Below, piece after piece: positions 26,701 to 38,242 of a stretch of DNA of 64,000 nucleotides. Position numbers and translations under genes: made by a program. Source of the stretch: Buxus sempervirens (Eukaryota > Streptophyta > Magnoliopsida > Buxales > Buxaceae); assembly GCA_947561395.2 (NCBI GenBank), contig OX387184.1, positions 8,432,001 through 8,496,000 on the forward strand, in the 5' to 3' direction. The notes under the pieces were generated by a model. That model did not search any database and had not been told where the DNA came from. It saw only the letters and a list, made by a program, of their open reading frames with translations. How positions within the stretch are numbered: position 1 is the stretch's first letter; every line of letters starts with the position of its first letter.

Positions 26701-29700
26701 AAATAAAATAACAACCAAATATGATCTGCAATACAGTAATAAGCAGTGTTTACAGTTTTGGAGGTAGCAATGCGTTTCTGAGGACGAAAATCACTTAATT
26801 GCATCACTTGTGATTTTTCGCCGCATACCGACAAAATGGGACGGCGTGTCGAACGAAACGGACGAAACAGGCAAAATAATGGAGGGAAATGAAAATTTAT
26901 TAATTTATTAATTTTTCATTGACGAAATGGGACGGCATGCCAGCGAAAAGGAACGGTGTGGCGGCATCCCCAAAATCCAAAAAATTTATTAATTTTTCAT
27001 TGGCGAAACGGAGCGGCGTGCCAGCACGCCCATTGGCACCGAAACGGTAAACCTTGGTAATAAGAAACTAATCATTAAAATAAACAAACAGCTGAAAGGA
27101 GGAACAAAATCTGGTAAAGATTTTCAGGTATGCACGCATATCCATGTTGCAATCAACACCAAATTTCTAGCAAGTTCCGGAATATTTTAAGACAAGAACA
27201 CCTGATAACTAGCAAATCAATATTTTCTCTTTTCGTAACATTTTTCTTATTGCAACCACCAATATGAAGAAATATTTTTGTTCTAACCAAATATCTACAG
27301 CATGAACTTTAAAAACATAATAATTTTCAACAGCATCACAGAAATAATCATATACAAACTACGACTGATCATTGAGCAGGCTGGGGACCAGCTGCAAAAC
27401 ATATATAAAAGCTATGTTCACTGTCCAAGCACACCCAGCCTAAAGTCCAGGCTTTTAGAACTATGACCAAGCCCAAGCCCACCCATTGAAAAAAAAACTA
27501 GTATTTTTTTTTTTGGGGCAAATAATGAAATATATGGTTTTAGAATAAGAAATCAATATACAAGTAAGAGAGACCACCTATACAAGAAATATTAAATATA
27601 CAAGAACACTAACACAAGCTTATTAGGGTTCAAACTCTTAATTCAAGAACTTCATACATACATATTATCTATAAAAAAAGTTTAAATTGATAACAATCAT
27701 GCCATGCCAGGCCAGATCAAGAATTCCCATGCATGACCAAGCTGGTCAAAATTTTATCAGGCTTTTAAAAATCCTGCCCACCCAGCCCCACGAACAACCA
27801 ATGGATAACCAATCCCACCCAATAACGGGCAGGTCATTATGCCACCTGGCCCATGAACAGCATAATCCAAACTAGTATGACATGGCAAATCCACGTCAAC
27901 AGAGAGCAATGTGCTTCTCAAACTGGTATGCCTTTCCACCTTCCACTTGATATGCTCGAATAGTATGAAGTCAAATAACACTCAACAACAACAACAACAA
28001 CGCCTCACCCCAACAGGTCAATAACCTGAATTGTATTCCATCATGCACCTCTCGAAAATCACATCACAGCCCAAATCATGTCCAAAAAGTTCCATCCAAA
28101 TCAAAAACCTGAATTTTATTCTATTATGCACCTCTTTCAGAAACCGCGTCATAGGATAAGTTATGGACCCTAATCATTTCTAAATGGTTCCATCGAGGTC
28201 TTTTTAATCTTCAGTTAATCCATTTTGACCCTCCAACATGCACAGCAACAAACCTCATTATAGGTGCTGTAATGAAGTCCCCATCTACTAATAGAAAATA
28301 AATTTTTGAAAATCTGTAGTTTTTAAATATCAAATACGTACTTCATTCTTATGCTTTTCAGACCAGGATGACTTGATTACTTGAAAAGAAACAGATAAAA
28401 AACATCACAGTCAAAACTTGGCAGAAAGATCTACCATGGTTATTTGGTGTCAACGCATAAACAAAGTTCATGTTATAGATAATATAACAAAAACCAGTAG
28501 TCTTTTTCAGGATATCAATGCATTACAAAACCAAGCAAAAGCATCTGAAATCCCACTTTCATTACCTTGAAATAGTTCTCCACAAAATTAGGATCTCCAA
28601 CAGTAGAATGACACTGGTTAGAAGGCCCAGCAATTGTAGAACTTGATGATCCTTTAGTTTTATGATTATCTAAGTAGCAGCCATCCAAAGTTGAAAGCCG
28701 GTGCGGACTACAATCAAATGAATCTCTGACGCTATTCTCGTCTTCTACATCATTAGCCAAATCTTCTGCTGTTCTTGCTTCAGAAATTTTTTCATTAGTA
28801 AACTTGGGCTCTTCAACTGTCATTTTACTACTGTTTCCACAGTGAAGAAATCCAGTTTCACCAGTAAATTCGATTCCACAATTCCCACCCACTTCAGACA
28901 ATGGACCATACTTAACTAAGCCACCTTTAGATGATGGATTCTCAGCTTCAGGTATTATTTGACAGTTTGCAGGAGTTCTGACATCCTCAGAGCTTGAGTT
29001 GCTTTTAAGAGGAAAGAATGCAGACAACTTTTGCTGGTTATGGGTTTGCTTCAAAAGCTGATCAATTTGATATGGAACCCCTGGAAACGAAACACTAGCT
29101 GACATTAATAGTACATTGGGATAAAGCCAGACCTTCAATTTATCTTTAAAAGAAATTTATTATCAATAGTTTCATCATTGGTAATGCAAAACAAAAGAGA
29201 TTATTCAGTCCACTCCACAGAATATTTGACCAGAACTAATGTGATGTCATAGCAGAGATAGAAATTTCGAGGACTCTTAGAAAATCATGATAGGCAGAAA
29301 CAACAATAATGATGACGATGATGATAATGAATTAATGAATTAATGATAATAATGATATTATTAATATTAACAAGAACAACAACAATAATATTTCAGCAAA
29401 AATAATAAAAACAATGACAAAATGACAACAACCACAATGATAGTGATAATAATAAAATAATAATAAACAGAAAATTTGAATGTAAATTTGACTTTGGCTC
29501 AACATGGTAGGGCCAATTATATATAAACTGCGAAACAGCAAGTAGTGCCAAAAACTCCAGTCATACGAAATATGGCTCTCCTATGGGTCCAAAAAATGCA
29601 CTAATAATCGAAACTTTGAGATCCTTGAATACTCCACCGACTCCTAAAGGCCTTGGATGCCACAACCCACAAGGAACATCCATCAAAATTGAGCTTAATG

Positions 29701-32090
29701 GCCCCACTCTTTTGGTGGTTCCCACCAGATGACAGGAACACCCATAGAAGCTGATGAATGGCATGATGTATATCATAGCTCTTTCTATTTTCTAGGTGGT
29801 TACTGTACACGAGTTCCAGGGAGTTACCATGTTTGACATCATCCGTTATCGGCAAGAGATCACTCATACATTACCCTCACAGGATTACTACATTGTTTGT
29901 TGGGTCCCTCCAGGCAGTACTACCATCAAGCTAAACTTCGATATGAGTTGTTATCATAACTTGGGCCTTTCAAGGTTAGAGGTGTTTTCAAGGATTGTCA
30001 GGGACAGATTATTCATATATGCTTAGGGCTTGCCGACATAGGCACATCCGTTGGGGTAGAGATACAAGTTCTTGTAGCATGCCTTAAAAGAGGACGTCTC
30101 TCTTGACATTCAAGAGCTTGTAGTCAAAGGGGACTCACTTCTGTTTATTTCCTGGATGCAGGAAACACTTTATTTTCCTTGGATATATTCCCACCAAACT
30201 AGTTTGGCGAGACATCTCGCACATCAAATAAACACCTCATTTTTCCATGTGCTCAAAACTGCCAACAACAATACGAATAGATTATCAAAGTAAAGTGTAA
30301 TTTATAGCCGGTCTTTCTGTCCCTGACATGTCAATATAAACAGCTTTTCTTTGGTTCCTTGTTTTATTGGCTATGTTTCTATCATGAGTTTTAAAGAACG
30401 TCGTTTCGGTACTGATTTGTTTTTTTAAATGTAAATCTTCATTAATTCATCAAAAATCCTTGGCAACAAGTACAAATGACCAGGCATCAATTTAATTAAA
30501 GTGGTCCTTGAGATCAATTCAGCCATTTCTTTCCTATATAATCAAAGGTACATACAAGCAGCTTCATATCACTATCCTTCTCATACCATTTACTATTAAA
30601 ATCCAATATCCCCATTATTCTATCACCACAAATAGCATGATGTGTGACACATTTTTTCTTGCTATCAAACAAAGACCAAACAAGATTTACCATCCAACTA
30701 ATTAATTTCCATCGGTTCTACACATTGTCAAAGGGGATAGAAGTACGACAGATTGTCCAACAATCATTCCACGTATAAAAAGAATTTTAAATCTATGTTT
30801 TGCATATTATTCAGAGTGAAGACTGGTGTGAACGGGATATAATAACTTTATAGGCAAGCAAGGCTAACATTCCAAATTATGAAGTAGGTCCACAGAACCA
30901 TCGTAAAGATGACTCCATCAATATTTTTCTAAATCCAATAATATCCATTAGGCAGCCATACCTTTTTGTCTAATTATATCACACTAATTCATGGTTTGAG
31001 AAAACTCTGCTTGGTTGAACATCCAATGCATAATCAAAAATTAGATATAAGCAGTCACAATATTTGCAAGAGATATTCACATATAAACTGGCGCATGCAG
31101 ATGCCACACTAAAATGCACACCCCACCCCTCTCCCCCTCCCCAATCCACACCCCCCAAAAAAAGGACTTGCAAACCCAGGTAAAGAGAGGAGGAAAAAAG
31201 GGGTCTAACCCCAGAAATACAAATACATAGATAAAGAAAACTTACAGCTCAAAAGTTTATTAGCAGCGACAGAGTCCGATATCCATGTGGGCTTCACGAC
31301 TGGAAGACCACCACTGAAGGACCTGTACCAAAAGTTGCAATTATAAAATGCATGCATTCAATAATACCCAAAAAAAAATAAAGGTCTAAGTAATCATTCC
31401 CAGAATACAGAAAATACAGAGAAGAATGAGAACCTTAGGTTCTTCATTTTACTGTCAGGAAGATTGCTGCATATGATATGAGTGACGTGATGCCTGGAGA
31501 AGTAATTCTCAAAGCGTCCTCCGTACTTCAACATGTAACCTCGAAGCTCCTGAAAATGACCTTATTGAATTTGGACACGAAAACCGCTTTCAAAAAGAGA
31601 GAAAGAGATATAACACAGATAAATTCGAAGAAATCCGTAAAACCTGACTAGACGGAATCGTGAATCCGTCCACGAATATCGAAACTCCATGAAAAAGAGA
31701 TTTCCCTGAATTCGAATCTCCAAGGGAAGAATTCGAAGCGCCGGCGTCAAACTGGTTCCGGAGTTTCCGATTCTTCTCTACCATGTAACTACGTCAAATT
31801 TCCAGAAACGATGAACGGATCCATTCAGAGGTCGGTGAACGAATTAAGAAAGATATAAAGAAAGGGAGAGAGTACCTTCCGAAATCGGCGAAAGGGGAAT
31901 TTCTAGAAGAGAAATTGGAGGAAGAGAGGGAGTTGGCGCCCCATGACATGCCTAGAGTTTTTTGGTTGTTCGCCTTCTTCCTCTTCTTATTATTGTGATT
32001 ACTTCCTTCGGAAGGGTTGGAAGAATTTGATTTGAAGCTCCTCTTAGATTTCCCGCCTGTGTTGGCGGAGCGAGAGGAATCATAGCTCAT
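8780..32090 (-). CDS. REV1: DNA repair polymerase REV1 (Y-family dCMP transferase)
   Basis: REV1 inserts dCMP opposite abasic sites and scaffolds translesion synthesis in the nucleus. I resolved 23 exons, all GT-AG, with phases that join to 1150 codons plus stop: 32090-31876, 31788-31644, 31549-31434, 31322-31246, 29080-28566, 26629-26486, 26295-26163, 26062-25974, 25792-25742, 25665-25462, 23171-23052, 22194-22102, 20861-20802, 20710-20624, 20496-20413, 20278-20206, 17272-17204, 17065-16964, 16186-15890, 15803-15730, 14338-13749, 11962-11902, 8833-8780. BRCT domain about residues 102-185; catalytic acids D403 (IHIDMD) and D500-E501 (SCDEAFLDV); two ubiquitin-binding motifs about 837-862 and 951-979 with their Leu-Pro cores; REV1 C-terminal helical domain about 1030-1150. 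Arabidopsis REV1, from memory, is about 1105 residues. An in-frame ATG at 32162 could add 24 residues. Exon limits are read by eye; the last two small exons are the least certain. Confidence 0.93.
10480..10890 (-). pseudogene. RNase H-like (LINE-derived) remnant in REV1 intron 22
   Basis: Minus-strand frames give SLGNPGPLGVGGSIRDHKGS, the start of a plant retroelement RNase H domain, then VRAELVALL and FVVEGDSLIV further along. A frame change separates these from the C-terminal part ending near 10480. The upstream lead (WRAPLEGMFK) is in another frame, so the copy is dead. No reverse transcriptase is visible. A segment of it is repeated nearby (compare about 10677-10736 with 10888-10944). Confidence 0.7.
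12631..12740. repeat. 24-25 bp AT-rich tandem repeat
   Basis: The word TTTGAATTCTTTATTT starts at 12631, 12655 and 12680, and a decayed copy follows at about 12729. It lies in REV1 intron 21 and has no coding role. Confidence 0.7.
24487..25245. mobile_element. foldback/composite repeat with CTGCATTTGGCA ends in REV1 intron 10
   Basis: The left end reads CTGCATTTGGCATTGC and the right end is its complement, ending TGCCAAATGCAG. The left arm is a tandem duplication of about 180 bp (from about 24490 and about 24670). Each duplicate carries AATAAGCATGTTT and then a fragment starting CAAGGTTTACCGTTTC that belongs to the CAAGGTTTA hAT-like family. A similar left arm occurs at about 55250-55390. 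No clear target duplication was seen, so the superfamily is uncertain. Confidence 0.6.
26744..27056. mobile_element. hAT-like MITE, CAAGGTTTA family (copy 1)
   Basis: Ends are CAGTGTTTACAGTTTTGG and, on the right, CCGAAACGGTAAACCTTG, imperfect inverted copies. The element is flanked by the perfect 8-bp repeat GTAATAAG at 26736-26743 and 27057-27064. It is GC-richer than its surroundings, has no coding frame and sits in REV1 intron 5. Related copies are at 37423-37738 and 37873-38242. Confidence 0.85.
29290..29475. repeat. trinucleotide-rich imperfect microsatellite
   Basis: A stretch of mixed AAT, GAT, AAC and TAA triplets in REV1 intron 4. It gives hydrophobic, low-complexity translations that should not be read as a gene. 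Confidence 0.75.
29567..29720 (-). pseudogene. RNase H-like remnant (minus strand) in REV1 intron 4
   Basis: Minus-strand frames read AIKLNFDG and then, in another frame, PRPLGVGGVFKDLKVSIISA, the N-terminal half of a retroelement RNase H domain. The frame change and early end show it is dead. It is head-to-head with the plus-strand copy that begins about 160 bp to the right. Confidence 0.65.
29881..30292 (+). pseudogene. RNase H-like remnant (plus strand) in REV1 intron 4
   Basis: Plus-strand frames give TTIKLNFD, then FSRIVRDRLF, then across a frame change LDIQELVVKGDSLLFISWMQ and finally FFHVLKTANNNTNRLSK. This is the order of a full plant LINE-type RNase H domain, broken by stops and shifts. 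No adjacent reverse transcriptase is visible. Confidence 0.65.
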
Positions 32091-32379
32091 TCTGGTGAGG
32101 GTTTTTTCAGTGAATATGGTCAACTTCGAGAACTTAAAGGCGCGAAGCGCGAACCTTCTCAAAGACGCTTGACCTTCGCGTATTTTGAATCACACTACAG
32201 TGGAGGTAGGGTTTGCAACGGGGTACAAAAGAAGAAAATATCGAAGTCGGGAAATGTTGTAGCCGTTGTGACCCAACCGCCAGAAATAGGAATACTTTCC
32301 TTCCGGTGAAATCAAAAATACCCTCAACAAACTTGTAAAAAAATTTGGTTGTTATCGCATACATAAATGCACTATGTTA

Positions 32380-32640
32380 CAATAAATGCGATGTTCTAAC
32401 ATTTGCAAAAAATATGAAAGAAATAATAAAAAATTTATATTTTGTTTAGACCAACTCAAACCCAGTCCAAACTCAAATGAAAAAGTTTGGGTTGGATTTA
32501 AGTCTCCAACATTTGCATTCATAGTTAAAAAATAAATAAATAAAAGAAATAATAGAAATTTTATATTTTGTTTAGGCCAACTCAAATCCAGTCCAAACTC
32601 AAATAAAAAAATTTGGGTTGGATTAGTTTGGCTTTAGATG
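32380..32640. repeat. ~126-bp tandem duplication upstream of REV1
   Basis: CCAACTCAAAYCCAGTCCAA occurs at about 32450 and again at about 32577, each followed by the same TTTGGGTTGGATT segment and preceded by ATATTTTGTTTAG. It is two imperfect copies of a repeat of about 126 bp, about 300-550 bp upstream of the REV1 start. Confidence 0.7.
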
Positions 32641-32775
32641 GGCAAGGGTGACTTTGGACTGGTATATTTTAGATTGGGTAAGCTTGAACCCATCACAACC
32701 CAACCCAACCCAACTTGCACTACTTGAAAACTCTATTATAGGGAAACACTCAAATAGAATTCTTAATGGAGCACG

Positions 32776-33042
32776 AGTGCATTGTACATAGAAGTACATG
32801 GGATACAAGCTACCTTACGTGGGATAAGAGCTTAGCTACATGAGACACAAACGCATTATTTGTGTGAGAGGGATATTACTCTATGTGGGATAAAAGCTCA
32901 ACCTACATGAAATACAAACGCATTGTACGTGTGAGAGGGATATTAGCATATGATGCACTCTGAGTCCCATGTAAAATGTGCTTGTGTCCCACATAGAGAA
33001 GCTTGTATCCCATGTACTTTTACACAAGTATTACAATGCACT
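32776..33042. repeat. inverted-repeat (foldback) element
   Basis: AGTACATGGGATACAAGCT at 32793-32811 is exactly complementary to AGCTTGTATCCCATGTACT at 33000-33018. The outer flanks also match as GTGCATTGTA and TACAATGCAC. Between the arms a segment containing ACAAACGCATT and GTGAGAGGGATATTA is tandemly repeated at about 78 bp. It looks like a foldback MITE; no target duplication could be fixed. Confidence 0.6.
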
Positions 33043-33087
33043 TGTGTCCCATGTTTCATTTGGTGCCTGAAAAAACGGGTGTGGAAC

Positions 33088-33831
33088 TAGGGGTGGCAAT
33101 CGGTCAAATATGGATCGGATATATGTATATTCGTATTTGAATCTGAATTTTTTCAGATCTTAGATTTCAGATCCGTATTTGAACCACGGATCTAAATCCT
33201 ATATTCGAATTTGTCAATTTTGGATCAAATTCGGATTCGGATATATATCTGACACATTGCCAGCCCTACTCAGAGAGGGATTTAAATGAAAAATGGGTTT
33301 GAACTTCGAATTTGAAGCACCACGCAACAGTGGATATTGAGTAACTGACAAAGAAAACTGTACCCCGGAACTTAGAACGACCAGCCTGTTCTGGACAATG
33401 GAATTTCAGAGCAAAAAAGGTTTCAAAATAGGGGGTTTTTGGAATTGGTTCTTTAAGTGGGTTTGCAGGTACCAATCGCCGGAGGGCGGCAGCGACAAAA
33501 AGGAGAAAAAGTTTAGATTTAAGGCAAACCGTTGTCTAAAGGTTTTTGGTTTTAGTTATGATAGTTCAATCATAGTTTATAAATGGTTTACAGTCTAACC
33601 AATGTTTGCTCTGGGTTTATGCATAGGATATATATGATTTCGGTCGAATATATGTATATTCATATTTGAATCCGAATTTTTTCGAATCTTAGATTTTGAA
33701 TCCGAATTTTTTCGAATCTTAGATTTCAGATCCGTATTTGAACCACGGACTAAATCCTATATTCGAATTCGCCAATTTTGAATCGGATTCAGATCGAATT
33801 CGGATATATATCCGACCCATTGCTAACCCTA
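33088..33831. mobile_element. composite hAT-like element, TAGGG family, sharing one outer target duplication
   Basis: Left end TAGGGGTGGCAATCGGTC (33088) and right end ATTGCTAACCCTA (33831). The identical 8-bp repeat TGTGGAAC lies outside both (33080-33087 and 33832-33839). Within it, a short complete copy (33088-33268) ends in its own ATTGCCAGCCCTA, is followed by about 350 bp of unrelated DNA, and then by a second, homologous partial copy from about 33620. The shared outer duplication indicates that the whole 744 bp moved as one unit. Confidence 0.75.
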
Positions 33832-34110
33832 TGTGGAACAGTTGAGAAGGGTCTCCAAGTAACATTGTAAGATCTGACACACACAATCAACCCGACTAAA
33901 CACCTTCACGCGCGGTTTAAAAGCTCAAAATAATGTCCACGTGTGAATAATCACAGCAGGGGATGAAATCACCTACAGATCTATAATGTTTGCTGTTGCT
34001 GATTACCGCTGCTAGAGCATCTGACGCCCAGTGTTCTTTCAAGTGTTAAAAATATTTCATGCGGGGCCTAAATTAAAAAAAATACTAATTATGAAATGCT
34101 CACCTAGCAG

Positions 34111-34634
34111 TAGGGGTGGCAATCGGTCAAATATGGTACGGATCTGCTAAGATCCGAATCCGATCTGAAAAAAATTTACCGATATCCGAATTCGATCCGA
34201 TATCCGACGGATCTTTAATACTTAAATCCGAATTCGAAATTCAATGAATATCCGAAATCCGAATTCAATCAGAAATCCAAATTCGAGCCTATTTGAACCT
34301 GAAACTTTAAAAAACAAATTTAACAATTAAAGTAAATTTAACTATAAATTTTAACACAAATCCAAGTATCTAATGATCAAATGATGATTTAACCCTTTTA
34401 ACTTATGGTTGAACCATGGTCTGGGCTAAGTTTATATATATTATAAGTATGTTTTCGGTTCGGGTCTTTTTCGGATCGGATACATGTATATCCGAATCCG
34501 AATCTGAAAAAATTCGGATCCAAAATTCGAGATCCGTATCCGAACCGTGGATCTAAATCCTATATCCGAATTCTGTAATTTCGGATCGGATTCGGGTCAG
34601 ATTCGGATATATATCCGACCCATTGCCAGTCCTA
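34111..34634. mobile_element. hAT-like MITE, TAGGG family (copy 3)
   Basis: A 524-bp element from TAGGGGTGGCAATCGGTC to CATTGCCAGTCCTA. The perfect 8-bp duplication CCTAGCAG lies at 34103-34110 and 34635-34642. Its interior matches the element at 57214-57753 in reverse orientation. It has no coding capacity. Confidence 0.88.
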
Positions 34635-35232
34635 CCTAGCAGCATCTCACGTTAGCAACAATAATCAATTCAGATTCAGGCAAACATTGCAATCTCCTCC
34701 AAGCGGGAATTCCTCCCGTACTCGCAAAGAGAACCTGACTCCGGTCCAGGTCCTTGTCGTTGGAAATTCGTGCGTAAATCTACGCGACGGTAGAAGACGT
34801 AAGGAGGACGGTCCCGGCCCTGGGAGCAAAGCTCTCCTCAGACAGAGACAGGCGTTCGAAATTACACTTGCTTCGAAAACCTCTGGCACGAACTCAGATA
34901 ATTAAGCTACAGGTGTTAGACATGCCAAAAGACCTCCTTAAGAAAATGTAAAAAAGAAAGAACACAACACCATATCCACATGCTTGTTTCATTCTTCCAA
35001 AAACAAACACTTTCTTCGTTCTTTTCACCATTTTCACCGGCCCCCAAAAAAATTTACACTTGCTTTTCTTTAACTATTTCTTAATTTTTCTAAGATATAT
35101 AACCTTTTTAGGCCTTCGTCTGTTATCTGAAGCTGCTTCTGTCGACGTAAAATTTCATTAAGCAGCCATGACAAAGAAAAAAGGAAGAACCTAAGTACTC
35201 GAACAGGAGAGAGCAAGATGAAGATCACTTCA

Positions 35233-36448
35233 TTAGCACTTGGACTTGGAGTTTGGGGTAGTACTCTTTCCCATGGCAGGAGACCAGAAATCAGCGCCGT
35301 TACTGTTTGCCACGTGAACGGTACATGCAACTGGGACCAGACACAGGCCCCTGCTCTTCAGATCGTACTTTGATTCGTCCTCGTTGTTTTCTCCGTCCGA
35401 TGATGGCAGTCGCTGCAAGTATGGAGTGCTCAAGACCTGAAACACAGTTAACATACATAAATCGTTTTTAAAGTTTAAACAGTACTCATTCCCAATATTA
35501 TTTTGCTTTACATTTTTCCTCCATGAGAGTTGTTTTTACCTGCACTTGGTCGTGCAAAAATCTGATATATCCCATCGCTTCGTGAAGAACAGAAGCAGTG
35601 TCGGTCTGTATAGCAGTCAAAGTCAAGTTAGTACAGACATTGATGCTGTTGAGTTCATTTCTTCTTTTGTTTTAACTTTTAATAAGGACGACTCGTGCTG
35701 CAGTGTATTTACTAATACTTTACTGATTTATTTGCGTTCTTAATTACCTTGCCAAATGGAGAAACAAGATGCTGCAATGCTGTGATTCGGTCTCCAAGCT
35801 TCTCTTTCCTCACCTATCATTTAAAATCACAAGACCAAACATCGCCATTACAGCCACATTAGATAAATCGATTGAATATAATAACATGCAAAGCCATTAA
35901 CGTTGTCCAATTTCTCCCGAGTCTTGACCTTTACAGCGACAGTAGAAGCGGGGCTCTCTGTCTTGGGTTTTTTACAGGTTTTCTGGCTCTCAGCTTTGAC
36001 TGAGCTAGACTCGGGAATTGATACGGGGATAGACCCATTTCGTTTTCCTTGCTCTGTCTTTGGTTCCCCTCTTCGGGATTTCTGCAAAATCCAAAACACC
36101 TCTAGCTTCTGTTCGGACAAATCCGTAACATAAACTTTTTGAGTTATTTTTTTCACTTACATTCAACTTCGAGTACTTATTGCTGCCACTATTGTTGCTC
36201 GAAGAAGCCGAAGAAGAATCACTGCCGGTTATTCCAGACAACTGGCCGGTAAGCCTCCCTGCTTCACTAAACCCTCTGTCCCCTTCGATGCAGACGTCCC
36301 CAAAACACAGCATCTCTCCAGAAGGAAAGGAAGACGGGTAGATGTAGCTTCCCCCAATATCAAGACCTTCAAAGTCACCAGACTCCAGTAGCTGAGAGAA
36401 ACTTCCCCCGGTGAGAGCATCTCCATCAAAACCCTCATTTTCCGCCAT
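35233..36448 (-). CDS. bHLH transcription factor, bHLH113-like
   Basis: A nuclear DNA-binding regulator of 258 residues in five exons: 36448-36161, 36081-35929, 35813-35748, 35605-35540 and 35436-35233, all phase 0 with GT-AG borders. The helix-loop-helix region is about residues 144-197, starting VRKEKLGDRITALQHLVSPF and continuing through ASVLHEAMGYIRFLHDQVQ. As is known for the bHLH110/112/113/123 group, the basic region lacks the Glu and Arg that contact the E-box, so DNA choice may be non-canonical. The acidic N-terminus (residues 1-60) and a Ser-rich linker (77-90) look like regulatory regions. The N-terminal GGSFSQLL word suggests the bHLH113 type, but another member of the group is possible. 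The 30 residues before the stop carry a CLVPVACTVHVANSNGADFW tail typical of the group. Confidence 0.9.
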
Positions 36449-37422
36449 TAAAAAGGCAAGAAGCGAAGCTATAACGAACCTCCTCCTCCTCTAACAAAAA
36501 GTAACCCCTCAAGAGGTTCACGAACCTGTTGTTCGCTGCAAACACTTCACGAATAAGGACAGAAACCGAGAGAGGGGGAGACCAGCGGTTATGGAGTAAA
36601 CATCAGAAGCTTCTTTTGTGAGGGCGTGACACTCCTTTCCCTGAACTCTCTCTCTCTCTCTATCTGGAATGCTCTGCCGTGTGATTTGTTTTGTTTAGCT
36701 TTCTTGTTATTTCGAGTTGCTAGGATTCCCAGACTTCGGTTTCGCCGTTTTCAGTCAAAACCACTTCAACCGAGGAAACCGTGGTTTCTCTCTCCAAGGA
36801 AAATCCCGGTTTTCGGTTTCGCCTACGGAAGTATGGAGAGAACCCGCGTGAAGGCTGCCCTCTTTATGAACTCTCGAGTGAGTTCAGTTTCGCTCCATAT
36901 TTGGCAAACTCTCACGTCATGTCCTGTTAAGACTTAAATGAAAGGAAGGACCCACCATATGATGGTTCTGTTTGAGAAGATCACAACCATCCATTTTCCA
37001 TTGTCCACTTCCTAGCGATTCAGGAATCAACGGGCCAGGAGATAGCGGGGGTTGGATCCATTAGAGTTAGGGTCACTGCTGTTGGCCATAGATTTACAGG
37101 CGGATGACAAGCCACGTGGCAGGCGTGGAAATATTTTTGGAGACACGTGGGATGAAAGATCTTCTGAGTGAGGTGCACGACATTCAATGAACCAACATCT
37201 GCATCACCGCATGCAGCTTTCTTCCGACACAGCTTCGATGGTGATGGCAGAGCTACCTTTCTCTCTAATTATTATATTATTATTTGTTCCTCTTCGGCGT
37301 CTTCGCCATGTGCGAAGAACCAACCCACTGAAACTCACCTGGGAAGATGCCGCGAGTGGAGACCGGAGACGCCAACATTTTCTGGTTTTAAGGGGAGCGG
37401 CATGGTTCAAATACGTGCGAAT
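36449..37422. other. promoter-side intergenic DNA of the bHLH gene
   Basis: No gene supported. A CT-rich run (about 36645-36662) lies about 200 bp upstream of the bHLH start and may be in its 5' UTR or promoter. The remaining open frames show no protein similarity. Confidence 0.4.
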
Positions 37423-37738
37423 CAAGGTTTATAGTTTCAGTGCCAGTGGTCGTGTTGCTTATTTTGGTGGAGGAAAAATAAAAAAAGGCAAAAAATGGGT
37501 AAAATTTGGTTTTTTCGGATTTTGGAGAAATTTTGTTAGCACGTAGTCTCGTTTCGGTAATAAAAAATAAAATTTTTTCCGTTTCGCCCGTTTTATTCTG
37601 TTTTGCTCGGCACGCCGTCCTGTTTCAGTGACAAATTTCGCCAAAGTCACAATTGATGCACCCCTGAAAATTTCTCCCAGTGAAACGCATCGCTGGGGCT
37701 ACCTAAACCGCGGCGTGCTGCCAAAACTATAAACCTTG
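37423..37738. mobile_element. hAT-like MITE, CAAGGTTTA family (copy 2)
   Basis: 316 bp from CAAGGTTTATAGTTTCAG to CAAAACTATAAACCTTG. Flanks GTGCGAAT (37415-37422) and GTGCAAAC (37739-37746) match at 6 of 8 positions with two transitions, consistent with an aged duplication. Confidence 0.75.
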
Positions 37739-37872
37739 GTGCAAACAATTCATGTTCTTTGCGTCACTATTTCAAAGGAACAATCGGAAATGGAATTTTG
37801 TGGATGGATTTGTAGATTTCTGTTGAATTGAAGGGGCAAAAGGTTTCTGGGTAAGCGGTGGTGTCTTTTGAG

Positions 37873-38242
37873 CAAGGTTTACAGTTTCGGCGGCACGCAA
37901 GGTTTACAGTGCGGTGTGCCGCCGAAATTTCGGTTTTTATGCCCCTAGTGATGCGTTTCGCTGGGGGAAATCATCAATTTGCATTGTTGGCGAAATTTGA
38001 TGATTTTATAGTGAAACGGGCAGCGTGCCGAGCGAAACGGACCAAAACAGAGAAAAAAATGTAAAGTTTTTAAATTTTTTTAGCGAAACGGGCGGCTTGC
38101 TGGCCAAACGGAGTGGCGTGCCATCGAAATTTCTCTGAAATCCAAAAAAACATAATTTTTTCGTTTTTTTGCCCATTAAAAATTTTCCGGCGTTTCGGTG
38201 CCTTGGGCGACGCGTCCAGCAGCAACGAAACTTAAAACCTTG
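37873..38242. mobile_element. hAT-like MITE, CAAGGTTTA family (copy 3)
   Basis: 370 bp from CAAGGTTTACAGTTTCGG to CGAAACTTAAAACCTTG, flanked by the perfect 8-bp repeat CTTTTGAG at 37865-37872 and 38243-38250. The left terminus is partly duplicated internally. It is non-coding and lies about 130 bp from copy 2. Confidence 0.87.

Noticed and set aside
29332-29541. Hydrophobic minus-strand frame that looks like a membrane protein
   Set aside because: It is the translation of a trinucleotide microsatellite in a REV1 intron.
31562-31784. Two separate minus-strand frames near 31.6 kb
   Set aside because: The one starting at 31784 is read-through of REV1 exon 2 into its intron; the other is a shifted-frame shadow of the same exon.
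36626-36937. 103-codon plus-strand frame upstream of the bHLH gene
   Set aside because: It overlaps a CT-rich leader, has no recognisable domain and its composition reflects the promoter sequence.
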